Assembly: GCA_023512135.1 (NCBI GenBank)
Contig: JAIMAG010000022.1
Coordinates: forward strand, 1 to 33,803
Origin: Terriglobia bacterium
GTDB taxonomy: Bacteria; Acidobacteriota; Terriglobia; Acidiferrales; UBA7541
Direction: 5' to 3'
Length of the DNA stretch: 33,803 bases
In this document: piece after piece, positions 24,872-33,534 of the stretch
How the letters are laid out: every line of letters begins with the position of its first letter
Numbering within the stretch: the first letter of the stretch is position 1
Position numbers and translations under genes: made by a program
The notes under the pieces: model-generated
The model's input: the letters and a program-made list of their open reading frames with translations, nothing else
Told to the model about the DNA's origin: nothing
Database searches by the model: none

Positions 24872-26776
24872 CTATGTGAACAGCTTGCGTAGTTTTACTT
24901 CTGTGTACCTGGCCAGCCGAGTTTCTGTGCGTCGGGCCATAGCATTAACCGTTGTCCCGTCAAAGAGTCCGACGAGGCCAATCGTCAGAAGGACTAGCTG
25001 CGAGAAGAACAAGACTAAAGTACCCCAAGAACACCGTGTGGCGAAAAAGTCGGAAACGCCGGGCAAAGTGCTGTAAGTTCCGAGTACCAGCAAGATCATC
25101 AGACTCACATAAAAGACCTTGACGACCGCAGCCGCGAGTTGCCGCGCAGTACCACTAATCTTCAAGTCTCTCGTTCGCAACTCCTCCTCCACCTTTTTCC
25201 TTTCGTCTTTTTCATGCTGTATTTTGGCTGCTTCCTCAGCCTTTATTCGCGCCTTGACCCTTTCCAAGATCTCATGAACGGTCCCCTCCGCAAAGGCATC
25301 GGGATCGCCAAAAGTGAGCTCCATCAAAATCGACTGAGAATCTAAAGTGCTTCGGAGCAAGTAGTAGTCGTCTGCTGTAATGGTACCTTGCGCCTGCAAC
25401 TTTGCGACTTCGGCCAGATATTTCTTCCACAATTCCTCGGGCGGTTCCATCGCAGCATACGCGTTAGCAATAATGTGCTTGCGAGGGAGATCGGGGGCTG
25501 TCATGGGCTTCTTCAGCCACATGATGTTCGTTAAATGATGATCAGTTATGGCTATCGGGACCGTGGACTGCAATTGGTAATCCTTGAAAAACTCAGCTGC
25601 CGCTGAGACCAAAGCGCCGTTTGGCGTTACGAATAAGGCAGCACATTCCTCAAGTCGCCAGTACTCGCGCCCCTGGCGCAGCCTGTAGATCGCAGAAAGT
25701 GAGTCAACGTCGCGTTTTCGGGCCGCCTCATTATGGTAGGTAATGTGTTTTTCTAACAGCTCGTCCAGTAAAGCCTCATCTATCTGGTGGGCTGAGTCGT
25801 AGGCGGGCTTCTCGCGCACCTTTATGCGCAGTTCACCTATTTGCTTTTCGAGTTTGGCCATAGCCAACGCAACATCGCTTGACGTCCACCCGTGTGAAAG
25901 CAGAAATCGGCCCACATCGCCGTACAGGTCGCCTGAATCAGCGCGACGGAGTGCCCTGCTACATGCGTCGAGAATGCCGTATACTTCCTCAATTGTGTGA
26001 CGGAAGCAATATAGGTTCGCGCCTGCTTCGTGCAGAAGATCCAATAGATCTTTGCACGGAGCCTGGTAGTGAGTCCCGCAAAGGCCTAGAGCATTCAGAA
26101 TGAATTTGGTGTCGAAGAATATCATCGTTCGCCGGAAGTTGCGCTTAACCTCAGAGAGGTCAGGGAACACGAGCGTGTTTGCTAAGAGATGGCCTTTCAC
26201 AATTGTTTCCAGATACTTGAACCTGCTCGGGTTTGAATGGTGGAGATGCCGAGCAAAGGCATTTACTAGGAAAACTGCGTTCCGCACGGACCGCCCAATT
26301 GGAGGAATGGGCGTGCCTTCTGCGGCAGCGGCCAGAATCTCAAGATCATGTTCCTTGAGATAGAGAAGCAAAGCGTCCTCGGCCTCCTGTTCAGTCCATT
26401 CGACGCCGTACTTTGTTCTACAGAACTCTATCAAGCTCTGGACAGTCGCATTGTGCTCTTGCAAAACACGGTTTCGTGTTGCCTGCACATTCAGCTTTTC
26501 AAGGGCCGTAGGGTTGGGAACATACGCTTTGTGTTCCACTCGGATGAACCTCTTCCGTGTCAACCGAGTCAGGATGACTTTGAGAGAGTTTACTGGCACT
26601 CTCAATCCAAACTCTCTGAGGACTCCTCCTTGGACCTCGCTCAGCGATATGACCGGCTGACCGGACGCGCGGATTACTTCAGCAACCAGAGGCGCAAAAT
26701 TCTCGACGTAGTCCTTGCCAAAGGTGTCCCAATTAACTTTGAGTATCGCGAGGCTTGTTATGGCGATCCGGCTCAT
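24872..26776 (-). CDS. Membrane-anchored PIN-like nuclease with N-terminal winged-helix-like domain
   Basis: A 634-residue protein starting at ATG 26776. Residues ~25-90 look like a winged helix (SLSEVQGGVLREFGLRV, SLKVILTRLTRKRFIRVE). Residues ~217-400 carry a PIN-like core: D222 in MIFFDTKFILNAL, E263/E264 in HTIEEVYGIL, D356/D358 in KRDVDSLSAI, and FVTPNGALVSAA where a last acidic residue is replaced by Asn386. A helical DHHLTNIMWLKKP segment, a Lys/Glu coiled coil (about 500-540) and two C-terminal spans (about 551-571 and 585-606) follow. PIN proteins are Mg-dependent RNases, often toxins. Base composition is plainly lower in GC than the flanks, suggesting transfer. I recall similar hypothetical proteins but no characterised member. 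No antitoxin-like partner gene is beside it. Confidence 0.75.
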   Translation of the reverse strand: MSRIAITSLAILKVNWDTFGKDYVENFAPLVAEVIRASGQPVISLSEVQGGVLREFGLRVPVNSLKVILTRLTRKRFIRVEHKAYVPNPTALEKLNVQATRNRVLQEHNATVQSLIEFCRTKYGVEWTEQEAEDALLLYLKEHDLEILAAAAEGTPIPPIGRSVRNAVFLVNAFARHLHHSNPSRFKYLETIVKGHLLANTLVFPDLSEVKRNFRRTMIFFDTKFILNALGLCGTHYQAPCKDLLDLLHEAGANLYCFRHTIEEVYGILDACSRALRRADSGDLYGDVGRFLLSHGWTSSDVALAMAKLEKQIGELRIKVREKPAYDSAHQIDEALLDELLEKHITYHNEAARKRDVDSLSAIYRLRQGREYWRLEECAALFVTPNGALVSAAAEFFKDYQLQSTVPIAITDHHLTNIMWLKKPMTAPDLPRKHIIANAYAAMEPPEELWKKYLAEVAKLQAQGTITADDYYLLRSTLDSQSILMELTFGDPDAFAEGTVHEILERVKARIKAEEAAKIQHEKDERKKVEEELRTRDLKISGTARQLAAAVVKVFYVSLMILLVLGTYSTLPGVSDFFATRCSWGTLVLFFSQLVLLTIGLVGLFDGTTVNAMARRTETRLARYTEVKLRKLFT

Positions 26777-26820
26777 CGAGGGACGCCCCGATTCCCATGT
26801 GCTCAGTGCTGGGTATATTA

Positions 26821-26826
26821 ATTATA
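26821..26826 (-). promoter_or_regulatory. Perfect -10 box upstream of the PIN-like gene
   Basis: On the minus strand the sequence reads TATAAT exactly, 45 nt before ATG 26776, within an AT-rich run. The best -35 (TTCGCA, 4 of 6 matches) would need a 19-nt spacer, so the -35 is weak. A strong -10 with a poor -35 is consistent with low or activated expression. Confidence 0.45.
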
Positions 26827-27066
26827 TCTGGAGTAAACCCGGAATTGCGAACGCGGCGTCCTCTCGGTACAAATGCCTCGGCATCTTGGCCAAGGTCCCG
26901 GTAGATGGCCGGGGCGACGATGTGTTGCAGAGCGAAGAGCCCGGCGTGGCAGTACGGGATCAGTCCAAGGCTTCGTTCCGGCTGCAGGTCTTCAAGTATA
27001 GCGCCCTCTTGCAACGGGTTGCACAATCCGGGCTGGCCCAGTGGCGACCAGAATGTGCCCTCAGAA
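26827..27066. other. Stretch without a recognisable gene upstream of the PIN-like gene
   Basis: A minus-strand open frame crosses this region (27116 to 26733), but it overlaps both neighbours, has no ribosome site, and its product resembles nothing I know. I leave it unassigned. The region marks the return from the lower-GC islet to the GC-rich background, at roughly 26870-26900. Confidence 0.3.
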
Positions 27067-27477
27067 TCAGAGATGCAGACGCGAGCGGAACTGGGGCGGC
27101 AGCGGGGGACATACATCTGCCGGCCTGCGGAACAGCCGGTTGCGGATCCGCGCTATTTGATCGTAGATGGCGTCTCGAAGTCGCACCGGCACCCTCTCGA
27201 GCACCCGCGCCAGCAGACGCCATCCGCCGCCCAGCTCGCGCAGCACAGCCACTACCGCCGCCGAACGATAGAACAGCTCTCCGCTGGGAGTGCGCAGCAC
27301 CAGGCTTTCCGGCAACCGGGAACGGAGCTCGGGCGGGATCAACTCGGCAAACCGCTGTCCCCCGAGCGGAGCAAAGTGAAAGCATTCCCGACGATCCCGC
27401 CGGACGACAAACTCTACGAAACTGTGACACACGCCGCAGTTCCCGTCATAGAAAACGAACTGGGGCTCGGCTGTCAT
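27067..27477 (-). CDS. DCC-family (DUF393) thiol-disulfide oxidoreductase-like protein
   Basis: A 136-residue protein whose N-terminus VFYDGNCGVCHSFVEFV carries the DGxCxxC motif that names this thioredoxin-like family. The two Cys in C-G-V-C are the likely redox pair. The start is ATG 27477, preceded by GAGG 5 nt away. An alternative GTG at 27507 overlaps the antiporter stop by 4 nt (GTGA) and would add ten residues. Either way it is directly downstream of the antiporter and cotranscribed. Family function is poorly known. No signal peptide, so cytoplasmic or membrane-peripheral. Confidence 0.82.
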   Translation of the reverse strand: MTAEPQFVFYDGNCGVCHSFVEFVVRRDRRECFHFAPLGGQRFAELIPPELRSRLPESLVLRTPSGELFYRSAAVVAVLRELGGGWRLLARVLERVPVRLRDAIYDQIARIRNRLFRRPADVCPPLPPQFRSRLHL

Positions 27478-27503
27478 CGGAACCTCGCGGACCGTGCTGC
27501 GGT

Positions 27504-29522
27504 TCACTCTCCACGGGCAGCGTCCGTACGTTCTGCCACCGTGCCGGCAGGCGGCGCCGACAAGATGTCGTAGGCAGCCTGGAGCTGCCGACGGGAACCG
27601 ATCAGGATGAGCTGGTCACCCTCCTGAATGCGAAACTCCCCGGGCGGATTGTGAACCACCTGCGGGTCGCGGATCACGGCGAGGACATTCACACCGGTGC
27701 GCTGCCGCAGCTCCAATTGCCGCAGCTCGGTGCCGACCAGGGGCGAACCGGGCAGCACGATGAACAGCTCGATGTCCACCTCCGGGAGCAAATGGGCCAG
27801 GTGACGCAGCGGCTGGCCCGGAATCGGCAGGATGCGCACCATGTCGTAGTCTTCCGCGCGGAGGCGGCCGATCAGCTCGGCCACCGCTTCGCGCGGCATG
27901 CCGTAGAGCCGCAACACCCGCACCGCGATTTCCATCCACGCTTCCAGCTCTTCGGCAATCACATCGGTGGCGCCGGCCTGGCGCAGCTCGCGGGCGTCTT
28001 CGATCCGCTTGATGCGAGCGATGATGTGCAGGTCGGGATTGCGCAGTCGCGCGTGGGAAATGGCACGGGCCAGCACCGAAGGATCGCTGATCGCAAAGAC
28101 AATGGCGCGCGCGTGATCGGCGCCGGCTGCTTTCAGAATTTGCGGGTTGCTGGCATCGCCGAAGTAGATCGGCTCGCCTTCGGCGCGGGCCTGCCGCACC
28201 AGGCGGGGATTCATTTCGATGATCACGTACGGAAGATGGTATTCGCGCAGCAGCCGGGCCATGCGCCGGCCGTTCAACCCGTAGCCGCAGAGGATCACAT
28301 GATCGCGCAACCGTTCCGTCGTCTCGTCGGGGGCCAGACGGCTGCGGCGGCGCTCGCCCTTCTGCCCGAGCCATTGCGCCACCCGCGGGCCGGCCGCGAT
28401 GAATCCCGGCGTAACCATCATGGTCAGCACCGCGGCCGCCAGAAAGATCTGATAGCGTTCGGTAGAGATCAGACCCAGCCGAAACCCTTCGCTCAACAGA
28501 ACGAAGCTGAACTCACCCACCTGCGCCAGCGCCAGGCTCACCAGCGCCGCCATGCGCAGCGGGAATCCCAGCACCGCAATTGAGGCCCCGCCCAGCAGCA
28601 ACTTGCCCAGCAGAATCGCCGCAACGACCGCGGCCAACACTCCAGCGTGCGCGACAACGAACCGCAGATCAATCAGCATCCCGACGGAGATGAAAAACAG
28701 GCTGGTCAAGCCATCCCGAAAAGGCAGGATTTCGGCCATGATCTGATGGCCGTACTCCGATTCCGACAGGACGATCCCCGCCAGAAACGCGCCCAGCGCC
28801 AGCGACAACCCGAACTGCGTCGCTCCCCAGGCGGTGCCCAGCGCAAAAAAGATGGACGCAATGACAAACAGTTCGCGACTACGCACCAGAACGATCGCCC
28901 GCAGCAGCGGCGGAAACAGATATCGCGCCAGCAACAGGATCGCGCTCACGATCAGCAGCGACTTCCCCAGCGCCGCCAGAACCCTCAGCGCCTGGCCACC
29001 CTCCGGAGCCGCCAGCGTGGGCAGCAGAGCCATCATCGGCACCACGCACAGATCCTGAAACAACTGGATACCCAGCACGGCACGGCCGTGCAGCGTGTCG
29101 AGCTCACCGCGATCGTGCAGAACCTTCAGCACGACGGCGGTGCTGCTGATGGCAACCAGAAACCCCCAGAAGAACGCTTCCCGGATGGCGAATCCCAGCC
29201 ACAACAGCAGTCCGGCCGTCGCCAGCACGGCCGCGATCAACTGCACGCTGCCGGCCGCCAGGGCCAGTTGCTGCATGCGAGCCAGCTTCTTCAGCGAAAG
29301 CTCCAGCCCGATGGTGAACAGCAGCAAAGCCACGCCGACCTGAGCCAGCAGCTCGACGGCCTGGGTATCGGAAATCAGTCGCAGAGCGTACGGCCCGGCC
29401 AGCACGCCAGTGATCAGGTAGCCGATCATCGTGGGCTGTTTCGCCTTCCGCAGCAGGAAGGCGATGGCCATGGCCATGCCATAGAGCACGATCAAGTCGC
29501 GAAGGATGCCGCTTTGTTCCAT
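27504..29522 (-). CDS. CPA2-family monovalent cation/proton antiporter, KefB/KefC-like
   Basis: A 672-residue protein starting at ATG 29522 (MEQSGILRD). The first ~380 residues are about 12-13 membrane spans with the GIQLFQD motif (the QD pair of Kef-type channels) and GVALLLFTIGLELS, typical of CPA2 exchangers. Next is a TrkA-N/RCK nucleotide-binding domain with GYGLNG at 413-418 and YFGDASNPQIL, and a C-terminal TrkA-C domain (LVGTELRQLELRQRTGVNV). Such proteins exchange K+ or Na+ for H+ and are gated by NAD(H), nucleotides or glutathione adducts through the RCK part. I cannot separate KefB, KefC and the generic K+/H+ class. The downstream DCC gene is translationally close. Confidence 0.9.
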   Translation of the reverse strand: MEQSGILRDLIVLYGMAMAIAFLLRKAKQPTMIGYLITGVLAGPYALRLISDTQAVELLAQVGVALLLFTIGLELSLKKLARMQQLALAAGSVQLIAAVLATAGLLLWLGFAIREAFFWGFLVAISSTAVVLKVLHDRGELDTLHGRAVLGIQLFQDLCVVPMMALLPTLAAPEGGQALRVLAALGKSLLIVSAILLLARYLFPPLLRAIVLVRSRELFVIASIFFALGTAWGATQFGLSLALGAFLAGIVLSESEYGHQIMAEILPFRDGLTSLFFISVGMLIDLRFVVAHAGVLAAVVAAILLGKLLLGGASIAVLGFPLRMAALVSLALAQVGEFSFVLLSEGFRLGLISTERYQIFLAAAVLTMMVTPGFIAAGPRVAQWLGQKGERRRSRLAPDETTERLRDHVILCGYGLNGRRMARLLREYHLPYVIIEMNPRLVRQARAEGEPIYFGDASNPQILKAAGADHARAIVFAISDPSVLARAISHARLRNPDLHIIARIKRIEDARELRQAGATDVIAEELEAWMEIAVRVLRLYGMPREAVAELIGRLRAEDYDMVRILPIPGQPLRHLAHLLPEVDIELFIVLPGSPLVGTELRQLELRQRTGVNVLAVIRDPQVVHNPPGEFRIQEGDQLILIGSRRQLQAAYDILSAPPAGTVAERTDAARGE

Positions 29523-29633
29523 ATGCCGGGGCGCGCAGCGATTGTACCGCAACGCCGCCGCGAGTCGGCCAACTGGGTGCTCGGCAAGCTGGGCATTCTC
29601 CGGCAAAATAGCAGGCGAGGGCAGGGGGCTCGG

Positions 29634-30374
29634 ATGGCCACGCTGGATTTTTCACAATTCCGCGTCCTGACGTTCGATTGCTACGGCACCCTGGTTGACT
29701 GGGAGCGGGGCATCGCGCGAGTGCTGCAGCGCTGGGCGCGGCGCCACGGGCTCGCGCTGGAAGACGACGAGCTGCTGGAAGCCTTCGCCGCCAGCGAAGC
29801 ACGGCAGGAGCAACAGGCGGAGTTTCGTCTCTACCCGGACGTGCTCCGCGCCGTGCATCACGAAATCGGCCAGCGGTTCGGCCGGCCGGTCCTCAGGGAA
29901 GACGCCGACGCCCTGGCCGAATCGGTGGGCGAATGGCCGCCGTTTGCCGATACCACAGAGGCCCTGCGACGCCTGCAGCGCCGCTACCGGCTGATGGTCG
30001 TCTCCAATGTGGATCGTGCTTCGTTTTCCCGCACGCAGCAGCAGCTCGGCATCGTGTTCGACGCCGTGGTCACTGCGGAAGCGGTCCGCGCCTACAAGCC
30101 GGACCGGCGCATGTTCGAGCGGGCGCTGGAATCTGCCGCCGCACTCGGCGCGACGGCCGACCAGGTGCTGCACGTGGCCCAGAGCCTGTACCACGACATC
30201 GTCCCCGCCAAAGCCCTGGGGCTGGCCACGGTGTGGGTGAATCGTCGCGCCGGCAAATCCGGCTGGGGCGCAACCCGACCGCCCGACCGCTCTGTGTCAC
30301 CGGACCTGGAAGTGCGCTCCCTAGCCGAGCTCGCCGAACTGGCCACCGGAGCCGGTCCCCGAGCAGTTCCCTGA
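29634..30374 (+). CDS. Haloacid dehalogenase type II family hydrolase
   Basis: A 246-residue HAD-superfamily hydrolase starting at ATG 29634, with a G-rich ribosome site (AGGGGG) just upstream. Motif I is D15-C-Y-G-T (LTFDCYGTLVDWE). The Tyr-Gly form is typical of L-2-haloacid dehalogenase type II relatives, where Asp15 is the nucleophile. Motif II is VVSNVDR, motif III is the Lys in AYKPDRRMF, and the last motif is HVAQSLYHDIVPA. A true dehalogenase would have further halide-binding residues that I cannot confirm, so phosphatase activity is just as likely. Divergent from the antiporter and convergent with the LolA-like gene. Confidence 0.85.
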   Translation: MATLDFSQFRVLTFDCYGTLVDWERGIARVLQRWARRHGLALEDDELLEAFAASEARQEQQAEFRLYPDVLRAVHHEIGQRFGRPVLREDADALAESVGEWPPFADTTEALRRLQRRYRLMVVSNVDRASFSRTQQQLGIVFDAVVTAEAVRAYKPDRRMFERALESAAALGATADQVLHVAQSLYHDIVPAKALGLATVWVNRRAGKSGWGATRPPDRSVSPDLEVRSLAELAELATGAGPRAVP

Positions 30375-30410
30375 GCAAACGGTTTGCGCAGCGGTAAAAC
30401 CGACGTGCGG

Positions 30411-31148
30411 TCAATGCGGGACGCGGGTGGCGTTGCGGGGCCAGCGCGGGCGAAACTGACTGTCCGGAATGCGTGCGTTGCGCACCACACTGCTGTACCG
30501 GATCTCGAAATAATCTCCGGAGCCGGTTTCGAAAAACTTCTGCTGCACGGGCAGCCAGGTGGCCTGATCAATCCACAGGTGAATTTTTGCAATCTGGTTG
30601 CGAATCGCTTCGGCCCTGGGAGTCAGCTCGAGCCAGACAACGCGCTTGCCATCCATCGTTTGCTCGCCGAGCAGCGTGATCCGATAGCCTTTTTTCAGCT
30701 CGTTGCCGCCGGTGCCGAACCCGAGCAGCAGGAACTGATCCACCAGGGCGCGGTGCTTGCTGAGGTCGTATTCATCCACGCGGTTCGTGCGCGGATGGAA
30801 AACGAACAACTGGTCGCCCCGGCGCAGAACGGTACGCGCGGCTGGATGCGTGATTTCGATCAGCATCCTGGCGTCGCGGCGGACGTAGATCTGTCCGGAC
30901 TCGGTGGAACGATCGTCCACCACCGTGGTGACCTTCGTGCGCTCGATTTGGGCCACCAGACTCTCAAACCGCTCGGCTTCGCGGTCGAGCTGCTGCAGAA
31001 TTTCGTCCAGGGTCCATTGGCTGCGTTGTGGCCCATCGGCCCCGGCGGGCAGCGAACAGAACAGGCCGAGCAAGCCGCACAGCAGGGCCATGCGGGTGCC
31101 GCACCGAGCGAACAGTTTGGTGCCGTCCTGCCTGCCCGAAGAACGCAA
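30411..31148 (-). CDS. LolA-like outer-membrane lipoprotein carrier protein
   Basis: A 245-residue exported protein. I start it at TTG 31148, because GGAGGGG stands 7 nt before it and this start supplies a basic n-region (MRSSGRQDGTKLFARCGTR) ahead of the hydrophobic core. An internal ATG at 31091 lacks both. Signal cleavage is likely near LPAGA-DG. The mature part fits the LolA/LolB-type half-barrel that ferries lipoproteins: DEILQQLDREAERFESL, VTTVVDDRSTESGQIYV, MLIEITHPA, GDQLFVFHPRTNRVDEYDL. Last gene of a minus-strand run with an ABC ATPase and permease, which supports a Lol-type role, though sequence alone does not prove it. Confidence 0.75.
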   Translation of the reverse strand: MRSSGRQDGTKLFARCGTRMALLCGLLGLFCSLPAGADGPQRSQWTLDEILQQLDREAERFESLVAQIERTKVTTVVDDRSTESGQIYVRRDARMLIEITHPAARTVLRRGDQLFVFHPRTNRVDEYDLSKHRALVDQFLLLGFGTGGNELKKGYRITLLGEQTMDGKRVVWLELTPRAEAIRNQIAKIHLWIDQATWLPVQQKFFETGSGDYFEIRYSSVVRNARIPDSQFRPRWPRNATRVPH

Positions 31149-31271
31149 CTCAGCCCCTCCGAGGCACAGTGAGCGCGTCGCATGCTATCACACGGTTAGG
31201 ATGTGCGAGGGAACATTGCCGTTGGTTGCTGGCCGAGAGTTTCCAATTCAGTCGCCTGCCGTCCACCCGGC

Positions 31272-31664
31272 CTACGGACGGATCCGGACTTCGTAATACA
31301 CCACCTGGCCCTCGCCGTCGCGGATGGCCTGGATTTCCTCCAGAGCAAAGGGGCGGTGAGCCAGCTCCTGCGCGTGGCGGCGGAGCAGCTCGCGGATGTC
31401 CCGCTCCAGCTCCGGCGTGCGGACTGCCACGGCCAGCGCGGTGGCCGGGATGCGGTAGGTGAGAGTTCCGTCGGCACCTTCGGCGACCAGTTCGGGGCCC
31501 GAGGCGCCGGGCAGGATACCGGTGCGGGGCCGGTCGTGAAAGCAGCCGCGTGGCACCAGCAGCACGAACAGCACGATGACCAGAACCATCAAGTCGTAGG
31601 GCCACGAGCCGCGCTCGTAGGACCAGAACAGAGTGTTCTTCAGAATGCTCCAGGCGCGGCGCAT
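31272..31664 (-). CDS. Small single-span membrane protein, unknown function
   Basis: A 130-residue protein starting at ATG 31664, 2 nt after the stop of the ABC ATPase gene, so it is coupled to it. Residues 1-22 are mostly amphipathic with aromatic residues (LFWSYERGSWPYD), followed by one clear membrane span (about residues 25-39, LMVLVIVLFVLLVP). The remainder is a soluble domain with a leucine-rich acidic helix (TPELERDIRELLRRHAQEL) and a C-terminal YYEVRIRP strand. Topology suggests a short cytoplasmic N-terminus with the domain in the periplasm. No family recognised. Its place between LolD-like and LolA-like genes suggests an accessory role in the same system. Confidence 0.65.
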   Translation of the reverse strand: MRRAWSILKNTLFWSYERGSWPYDLMVLVIVLFVLLVPRGCFHDRPRTGILPGASGPELVAEGADGTLTYRIPATALAVAVRTPELERDIRELLRRHAQELAHRPFALEEIQAIRDGEGQVVYYEVRIRP

Positions 31665-31666
31665 CG

Positions 31667-32350
31667 TTAATCGGCCGGGATACCGTCTACCATCACGCCG
31701 TCGCGCATATGAACGACCCGGCTGGCGTAGGCGGCGGCTTCCGGGTTGTGCGTGATCATCACGATGGTCTGACCCAATTCGCGGTTCAACTGACGCAGCA
31801 TGCCCAGGACGATCTCCGAGTTGCGCGTATCCAGATTGCCGGTCGGTTCATCGGCCAGCAGGAGCTTCGGTTCGTGGATGACGGCGCGCGCCAGCGCCAC
31901 TCGCTGCTGCTCCCCGCCGGAAAGCTCTGCGGGCCGGTGATGCAGGCGCTCGGTGAGGCCCAGCATGCGGGTGATCGTCGCAAAGCGATGCGGATCGAAT
32001 CCGTTGCCGTGGATGTGCTGGGCGATGGCGATGTTGCCCCGGGCAGTCAGCGTGGGAAGCAGATTGAATCGCTGGAAGACGAAACCGATCTTGTGTCGCC
32101 GCAGGCGCGTGCGTTCGGCATCACTCAGGGTGGCCAGGTCGTTGCCGTCCACCAGCACGCGCCCGCGCGTGGGCTGCGTGAGTCCGCCCATCACATAAAG
32201 CAGCGTCGATTTGCCGCATCCGGACGGGCCCATCACCGTCACGAACTCGCCCGGATAGACCTCGAAATTGACGCCCCGCAGGGCAGGCACCTCGACCTTG
32301 CTCGAGCGGTAGACCTTCCACAGGTTCTCTGTTTTCAAAATTGGTTCCAA
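31667..32350 (-). CDS. ABC transporter ATP-binding protein, LolD/MacB type
   Basis: A 227-residue ATPase. It starts at TTG 32350: GGAGG lies 6 nt upstream and no ATG occurs before the conserved core. Motifs: Walker [10 protein letters not shown] (41-49), Q-loop [10 protein letters not shown] (Gln93), signature LSGGEQQR (143-150), Walker B LLLADEPT (163-170), and the switch His in MITHNPE. The size and the FNLLPTLT and ADEPTGNLD segments are characteristic of the LolD/MacB/FtsE class, which powers FtsX-fold permeases and not solute importers. The permease gene lies directly upstream with an 83-nt gap. Confidence 0.92.
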   Translation of the reverse strand: MEPILKTENLWKVYRSSKVEVPALRGVNFEVYPGEFVTVMGPSGCGKSTLLYVMGGLTQPTRGRVLVDGNDLATLSDAERTRLRRHKIGFVFQRFNLLPTLTARGNIAIAQHIHGNGFDPHRFATITRMLGLTERLHHRPAELSGGEQQRVALARAVIHEPKLLLADEPTGNLDTRNSEIVLGMLRQLNRELGQTIVMITHNPEAAAYASRVVHMRDGVMVDGIPAD

Positions 32351-32433
32351 CCACTTCCTCCAGAGGGAGCCCCGCCACAGGAAGCCGCCGTATTCTATCG
32401 CCGAACTCCACAGCCTGCCAGCGCAACGGCCGG

Positions 32434-33534
32434 CTACTCATAGGCCAGAGCCCGGATCGGGTCGCGACGGCTGGCCAGCCAGGTCGGATAGGCGGCGCCC
32501 GCAAGACCTGCTCCCAAAGCGATCGCCGCGGCTCGCAGCAACCACTCGTGTGTAATCTGGACCGACAGAGTGGGAAACAGGCCGGTGAGCACTGCCCTGG
32601 CCAGATAGCTGAACCCGACTCCGACCAGAATTCCCGCAGCGCACAGCAGCGCACTTTCCGCCAGAAAGATCCTCGCAATGTAGGCTTTCGAGGCCCCCAG
32701 AGATTTCAGCACGCCAATTTCGCGCGTGCGCTCGAGTGTGGTCGTGTACATGGAGAGCAGGATCACCAGGAAACCGATCACGATTGCAAGCGCAATCATC
32801 GAGCGATGGAAGGCGTCCAGACCGGGCAGGCTCGAGGTGGTCATCATCGACAGCAGGTCTTTCAGCGGCCGGATTTCATATCGGGGGAACAGCGCACGGA
32901 GCTGCTCGATCACCCGCGGGGTCTGCTCCGCGCGAGCGCACTTGATGAAGAACAGGGAGGCTTTGTCCGCGGCGCCGAACATTTGCTGCAGCGTCCGGAT
33001 GGGAACGAACAGTCGGGCGCCCTTGCCGTGCTCGACCACGCCGACCACGGTGAAGTCGTGGTCGAACAGCCGCAGGGTGTCGCCGGCGCGGAGCTTGCGG
33101 GCCGCCGCATACCAATCGTCCACCAGCACTTCGTAGCCCTCCCGCAGCTCGCGTCCCTCGTGCAGCACGAATCCCCCGGAAACCGCGCGAAAACTCTCCG
33201 GCTCGATGCCGTACACCACATCCAGTCCGCCCGAGGTGCTCGACTGCAGCAGCACCGGCGCCACCGCCCGAACGCCCTCGATGGTCATCAGCCGGTCGCG
33301 AATGCGGACGGGCATGGGGGCGCTGCTGAAGGCAAGAAACACAGAGGACGACGGTGGCTGCAGCATGATGTCGGCGCCGATGCCCTCGATGCGCTTGGCG
33401 GTTTCCTGGAGCATGCCGGTGGTCAGCCCGACCATGACCACCACCAGCGCCACCTCCACCCCCACCGCCAGCACACTGATCAGCGTGCGCAGTTTGCGGT
33501 GAAACAGATTGCGGACAATCAGCTGCGCGATCAT
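32434..33534 (-). CDS. ABC transporter permease of the FtsX/MacB/LolC type
   Basis: A 366-residue membrane subunit starting at ATG 33534, overlapping the stop of the upstream gene by 4 nt (ATGA). The layout is that of FtsX-fold mechanotransmission permeases: one N-terminal span (about residues 15-38), a large periplasmic domain (about 39-240, MacB-PCD-like), then three C-terminal spans, with the [15 protein letters not shown] coupling motif before the second of these and [11 protein letters not shown] at the end. Such proteins with LolD-type ATPases release lipoproteins from the inner membrane, export peptides, or expel small molecules. No second permease gene is visible, so it probably works as a homodimer. 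Confidence 0.88.
   Translation of the reverse strand: MIAQLIVRNLFHRKLRTLISVLAVGVEVALVVVMVGLTTGMLQETAKRIEGIGADIMLQPPSSSVFLAFSSAPMPVRIRDRLMTIEGVRAVAPVLLQSSTSGGLDVVYGIEPESFRAVSGGFVLHEGRELREGYEVLVDDWYAAARKLRAGDTLRLFDHDFTVVGVVEHGKGARLFVPIRTLQQMFGAADKASLFFIKCARAEQTPRVIEQLRALFPRYEIRPLKDLLSMMTTSSLPGLDAFHRSMIALAIVIGFLVILLSMYTTTLERTREIGVLKSLGASKAYIARIFLAESALLCAAGILVGVGFSYLARAVLTGLFPTLSVQITHEWLLRAAAIALGAGLAGAAYPTWLASRRDPIRALAYE

Noticed and set aside
26733-27116. 127-codon minus-strand frame upstream of the PIN-like gene
   Set aside because: Overlaps both neighbours, no ribosome site, no resemblance to a known family; considered as an antitoxin but nothing supports it.
30375-30387. Near-palindrome GCAAACGGTTTGC between the HAD and LolA-like genes
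   Set aside because: Loop too small for a terminator hairpin and no T-run; likely chance.
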